This document shows positions 6,794 through 9,608 of a DNA stretch of 9,608 bases, one piece after another. Made by a program: the position numbers and the translations under genes. This DNA comes from Chloroflexota bacterium (GTDB taxonomy: Bacteria; Chloroflexota; Limnocylindria; Limnocylindrales; CSP1-4). The DNA is taken from contig PMJT01000251.1 of the NCBI GenBank assembly GCA_003158495.1, forward strand, positions 1 through 9,608. Direction: 5' to 3'. Every line of letters begins with the position of its first letter. Positions within the stretch are counted from its first letter, which is position 1. Under the pieces are notes generated by a model, which worked only from the letters and a program-made list of their open reading frames with translations, did no database searches and had not been told where the DNA came from.

Positions 6794-7435
6794 ATGTCGA
6801 TCAACCCCAGCACGAACCTGACGAGACTCCTGTCGGACGACCGGGTCCGAGAGGTGGAGGCCCAGTTCGGGGATGTGGTCCGGGGGCCGCTCAGAGCCGC
6901 TGCCGATGCCATGGCCGGCATCGTGGTCACGCGCAGGCGACCTGCCCACGTCATCGTTCTGACCGAGGAAGGCCGGATCGACGCCATGCTTGTCCAGGGC
7001 GGAGTGAAGCTTGCCGCCGCCCTCGAGAAGCGCGGCGCAATCAATGTGAACAATGCCCAGCGAGGCGCGTGCGACGGCGGCCCGATGATTCCCGCCGTCG
7101 GCCTCAAGACGATCGACCCGTACGATGTGACGATCGCGATGCCCGCGGAAGACGGCGAACCGGCCGTCGCCGACGTCGATCGCGAAGCCTGGCGGAAGTT
7201 CCGCCAGACCTATTCGGCCACCATCGACGCACCGCCGTACAGAGTGTCGGGCACGCTGCTTCTCCTGCCATCGCAGGACCCGATGTCGTTGACCGAGCGG
7301 GGCACGGAGTTGTTCCTCGCCGTCTTCAACCCGACCGTCGAGTTGCTCGGCGCGCCGGTAAAGGACATTCCGAGGGACTCGATCCTCGTCAACCGGTCGC
7401 ACATCAGGCGCGTCTCAGCCACGATGGTGGCGTAG
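6794..7435 (+). CDS. Soluble protein of unknown function
   Basis: 213 aa with no signal peptide or membrane helix. I cannot name the family. The N-terminal part (about 10-75) has RRPAHVIVLTEEGRIDAMLV, and the middle has INVNNAQRG and DPYDVTIAMPAEDG. The C-terminal part (about 149-210) reads as a compact beta-rich unit with YRVSGTLLLLP, FLAVFNPTVEL and DSILVNRSHIRRVSA. That last pattern, a first strand with V-x-G-T-L-x-L followed by a later V-N-R/K-x-x-I, recalls a small domain of unknown function seen in soil bacteria (possibly DUF6812). This is a memory-level resemblance only. The start is well supported: AGGAGA lies 7 nt before the ATG. It is isolated, with about 260 bp upstream and 227 bp downstream lacking genes, so it probably has its own promoter. 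Codon use matches the neighbours. Confidence 0.82.
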   Translation: MSINPSTNLTRLLSDDRVREVEAQFGDVVRGPLRAAADAMAGIVVTRRRPAHVIVLTEEGRIDAMLVQGGVKLAAALEKRGAINVNNAQRGACDGGPMIPAVGLKTIDPYDVTIAMPAEDGEPAVADVDREAWRKFRQTYSATIDAPPYRVSGTLLLLPSQDPMSLTERGTELFLAVFNPTVELLGAPVKDIPRDSILVNRSHIRRVSATMVA

Positions 7436-7628
7436 CCAGTCGCTGGTCGTTCTACCGGGGCCTTCCCGTGACGGGGTCGCAATCGCAACCCGGATGCCTC
7501 GCCGGGCACGATCCGCAGCCCGTGGCAGAATGCCCGAAACGGCTCAATGGTGGTTGCATTCGGCACAGCCTGTGATCGTTACGTGCCGGTGCCTGCCGCT
7601 ACGAGCTTCTATCCCGAGTCGGTTCGCG
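7436..7628. other. Intergenic region upstream of alanine dehydrogenase
   Basis: No gene is evident. It contains an inverted repeat GAATGC (7528-7533) / GCATTC (7556-7561) with a 22-base spacer, which could be a regulator site. TTGCAT at 7554-7559 is a fair -35-like match but lacks a good -10 partner. CCCGTGACGGG near 7466 is a very short dyad without a T-run. The paired hairpins that follow are listed separately. Confidence 0.4.
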
Positions 7629-7662
7629 GGTCGAGCATTTGCTCGACCAGAGAGAGGTCGAG
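7629..7662 (+). promoter_or_regulatory. Two mutually exclusive hairpins abutting the ald start codon
   Basis: GGTCGAGC (7629-7636) pairs perfectly with GCTCGACC (7641-7648) around loop ATTT. The same right arm, CTCGACC (7642-7648), can instead pair with GGTCGAG (7656-7662) around the 7-nt loop AGAGAGA, ending directly before the ATG at 7663. The Shine-Dalgarno-like AGAGAGG (7651-7657) lies in the loop and stem of the second hairpin, so forming hairpin 2 would hinder initiation while hairpin 1 would free it. The three GGTCGAG/CTCGACC arms could alternatively be a DNA operator, for example for an Lrp/AsnC-type regulator of alanine dehydrogenase. The repeats are seen directly; the switching role is inferred. 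Confidence 0.55.
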
Positions 7663-8781
7663 ATGCTGGTCGGTGTACCCCGCGAGATCAAGGATCATGA
7701 ATACCGTGTCGGCCTCACCCCGAGCGCGGTCCGCGAGCTCGTGGCCCACGGCCACAAGGTCATCGTGCAGGCGGGGGCCGGAGAGGCCATCGATCTTGAC
7801 GATGCCCACTACCAGGCGGCAGGCGCCGAGATAGTCGCCGATGCGGCCGCGGTCTTCGCTCGGGCCGAGATGGTGGTCAAGGTCAAGGAACCGCAGCCGG
7901 TCGAGATCGGGATGCTCCGCGAGGGGCAGATCCTCTTCACGTATCTGCACCTTGCTCCGGATCGCGAGCAGACCCAGGCCCTCCTGAAATCCGGCTGCAT
8001 CGGCATCGCTTACGAAACGGTGACCGACGATCGAGGCGGCCTGCCACTGCTCGCACCGATGAGCGAGGTCGCCGGCCGCATGTCAATCCAGGCCGGTGCC
8101 CACGCCCTCGAGCGCGAAGCCGGGGGCCGTGGCGTTCTCCTGGGCGGCGTGCCCGGCGTTCCGCCGGCAAAGGTCGTTGTCCTCGGTGGCGGCGTCGTCG
8201 GCATGAATGCGCTCCGGATGGCGCTCGGGCTGGAGGCGGACGTGACCGTCATTGACAGGTCCCTACCGCGTCTCAAGGAACTGGACCTCGCCTTCGCCCC
8301 GGCCCTCAAGACCCGCTACTCCACGACGGACGTCATCGAGGAAAGCGTGGCGACGGCCGACCTCGTGATCGGCGCCGTGCTGCTTCCGGGTGGGACCGCG
8401 CCCAAGCTGGTCACCCGCCAGATGGTGGCTAGCATGCGCCGCGGCACCGTCGTGGTGGACGTTTCGATCGACCAGGGCGGCTGCTTCGAGACGAGCCGGC
8501 CCACGACCCATTCCAATCCCACTTACGTGGTCGACGGCGTCGTCCACTACTGCGTCACGAACATGCCGGGTGCGGTCGCGCGGACCTCCACATTTGCCCT
8601 GAACAACGCCACTCTGCCGTTCACTCTCGCACTCGCCGACAAGGGATACCGCGACGCTTTGCAGGCGGATGCGCATCTACGCAACGGTCTCAACATTTTC
8701 GTCGGGAAAGTCACGCACGAGGCGGTCGCGAAGGACCAGGGCCTCGAGTGCGTGCCCCCGGAGAAGGCCCTCGGCCTCTAG
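7663..8781 (+). CDS. ald: Alanine dehydrogenase
   Basis: NAD-dependent interconversion of L-alanine with pyruvate, ammonia and NADH (EC 1.4.1.1), cytoplasmic and normally hexameric. The 372-aa length is standard. MLVGVPREIKDHEYRVGLTP opens the protein with Arg15. Lys75 in VKVKEP binds pyruvate, His96 in YLHLAPD is catalytic, GGGVVG (175-180) is the NAD-binding turn with Asp198 at the end of the next strand, and Asp270 in VDVSIDQGG is catalytic. These numbers coincide with those I know for the Mycobacterium tuberculosis enzyme. NNATLPFTLALADKG near the C-terminus is also typical. The ATG at 7663 is preferred over the in-frame TTG at 7639 because it starts at the conserved MLVGVP and has AGAGAGG about 5 nt upstream. 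The enzyme can serve alanine breakdown, ammonia assimilation or NADH reoxidation under low oxygen. The next gene starts 3 bp after its stop and is probably co-transcribed. Confidence 0.97.
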   Translation: MLVGVPREIKDHEYRVGLTPSAVRELVAHGHKVIVQAGAGEAIDLDDAHYQAAGAEIVADAAAVFARAEMVVKVKEPQPVEIGMLREGQILFTYLHLAPDREQTQALLKSGCIGIAYETVTDDRGGLPLLAPMSEVAGRMSIQAGAHALEREAGGRGVLLGGVPGVPPAKVVVLGGGVVGMNALRMALGLEADVTVIDRSLPRLKELDLAFAPALKTRYSTTDVIEESVATADLVIGAVLLPGGTAPKLVTRQMVASMRRGTVVVDVSIDQGGCFETSRPTTHSNPTYVVDGVVHYCVTNMPGAVARTSTFALNNATLPFTLALADKGYRDALQADAHLRNGLNIFVGKVTHEAVAKDQGLECVPPEKALGL

Positions 8782-8784
8782 CCG

Positions 8785-9489
8785 ATGCGCTTCGAGCTCT
8801 ACCTGGAGTCGGGCCCGCAGCACCGCAGGACCTGGGTCTACGTCCCGAGCCTGCCGGGCTGCTCGACCATGGGCCCGACGACCGAGGCGGCGCTGGACCT
8901 GGCCGTGATTGCGATCCGCGCGCGCCTCGATTTCCTGCGCCGCCACGGCGAGGCCATGCCCGATGCGGAGCCTATCGAGGTCGTCGTGGCCGAGCACGTC
9001 ATCGAACGCAAGTTCCTCGGCTTTGCCCAGGGCACGTACCCGAGCGACCGCGAGGTCTTGCCGCGTGAAGAGGTCGTGTCGGATCTGCGCTGGGCGGCCT
9101 GGTCGCGCGAGGAATTGATCGCCGCGGCCCGGGCGCAGCCGCGGCCGCTCGCCGGCAAGCCGGCCACGGGCGGACGTTCGGCCACGGCGATCCTGTCGCA
9201 CGTGGCCGAGTCCGAGTGGTCGTACGTGGCCGGGACCGTGGGCTCGCTGACCGGCGGCAACTCGATCATGGCCGCGATCGCGCAAGCCGGAGAGGAGCCA
9301 TGGGCCGCGCTTGCGGCAGAGCGCGAGGCCCTCGTTGCCAGGCTCGAGGCGCTCACGGCCGCGGAGCTGACGAAGATCGTAGATCGCGGCGAGGGCAAGC
9401 CGGTTCGGAGCGCCCGGCGGATGTTCCGCCGTCTGCTCGAGCACGAATGGGAGCACGTTCTCGAACTCCAGGCCAGGCTGGGCGACTGA
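8785..9489 (+). CDS. HicB-like domain fused to a DinB-like domain
   Basis: 234-aa protein of two parts. Residues 1-56 resemble the HicB antitoxin fold: a strand, then WVYVPSLPGC, a turn with MGPTTEAA, and a helix ending in FLRRHGE. Residues 57-115 form a linker with VVVAEHVIERKFLGF. Residues about 116-232 resemble the DinB/DUF664 four-helix metal-binding fold, with His139 in ILSHVAESEW and the pair His220 and His224 in LLEHEWEHVLEL forming the usual three-histidine site. I recall proteins of this layout annotated simply as DinB family in Chloroflexota-like genomes, with no proven role. No HicA toxin gene is adjacent, so this is probably not a classic toxin-antitoxin pair. DinB-like proteins include thiol-dependent transferases, so a small-molecule or thiol role is possible. 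The ribosome site is weak (GAGAAGG at 8761-8767, 17 nt away), so translation may depend on ald upstream. Confidence 0.85.
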   Translation: MRFELYLESGPQHRRTWVYVPSLPGCSTMGPTTEAALDLAVIAIRARLDFLRRHGEAMPDAEPIEVVVAEHVIERKFLGFAQGTYPSDREVLPREEVVSDLRWAAWSREELIAAARAQPRPLAGKPATGGRSATAILSHVAESEWSYVAGTVGSLTGGNSIMAAIAQAGEEPWAALAAEREALVARLEALTAAELTKIVDRGEGKPVRSARRMFRRLLEHEWEHVLELQARLGD

Positions 9490-9540
9490 ACCCGCGAGAA
9501 GCCGCGCGCGCAGAGGGCCGGCGGCCGTGCCGCGGTGCGC

Positions 9541-9608
9541 CTAGCGGGGTTGCTGGACGGCGACGGCTCCGAGGACGACCCGGGCGATCTCGGCGTCGAT
9601 CTCCTCGG
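9541..9608 (-). CDS. Probable C-terminal end of an unidentified minus-strand gene
   Basis: Reading leftwards from the window edge, an open frame gives EEIDAEIARVVLGAVAVQQP, then Arg and a TAG stop at 9541-9543. Nineteen of 21 sense codons end in G or C, as in the neighbours, and the peptide looks like a helix with a short tail. It would converge on the DinB-like gene with a 51-bp gap. Only 21 residues are visible, too few to identify, and the opposite strand is also open here, so the call is tentative. No clear terminator is visible between 9490 and 9540, only short GC-rich dyads. Confidence 0.38.
   Translation of the reverse strand, partial: EEIDAEIARVVLGAVAVQQPR

Overview
The window is about 9.6 kb of GC-rich bacterial chromosome. 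Nearly every gene is on the + strand, codons strongly favour G or C at the third position, and there is no transposase, integrase, CRISPR array, rRNA or convincing tRNA. The mix of an ECF sigma factor, Pro/Thr-rich envelope proteins, a HicB-like/DinB fusion and GC-rich intergenic repeats looks most like a Chloroflexota genome, perhaps the Limnocylindria lineage. A high-GC actinobacterium is the main alternative. This is inference from sequence style, not from a search.

Layout. (1) 1-714 is the C-terminal 60% of an aspartate/aromatic aminotransferase that begins upstream of the window. (2) 715-958 is an intergenic stretch with a 14-bp tandem repeat and a possible ECF-type promoter. (3) 959-4538 is an envelope-sensing type cluster: an ECF sigma factor, two overlapping genes for membrane proteins with related extracytoplasmic domains, and a secreted lipoprotein. 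(4) 4780-6531 is a full-length large-type malic enzyme. (5) 6532-6793 is a leader with a strong hairpin in front of a soluble protein of unknown function (6794-7435). (6) 7436-7662 is an intergenic stretch ending in two mutually exclusive hairpins directly at the start of alanine dehydrogenase (7663-8781). (7) 8785-9489 is a HicB-like/DinB-like fusion placed 3 bp after that gene. (8) The last 68 bases probably hold the end of a minus-strand gene converging on it.

How the parts may work together. The sigma gene overlaps the first membrane-protein gene by 11 bp, and that gene overlaps the second by 1 bp, each with a good Shine-Dalgarno at about 7-nt spacing. This is the classic arrangement of a sigma factor co-translated with its membrane-bound partner. 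Neither membrane protein shows a zinc anti-sigma motif, and their outer domains appear paralogous, so this may be a little-described sensing module. The three recognised enzymes share a metabolic corner: the aminotransferase makes oxaloacetate, malic enzyme makes pyruvate plus NAD(P)H, and alanine dehydrogenase turns pyruvate, ammonia and NADH into alanine (or the reverse). Each sits in its own transcription context, so this is at most a loose functional neighbourhood.
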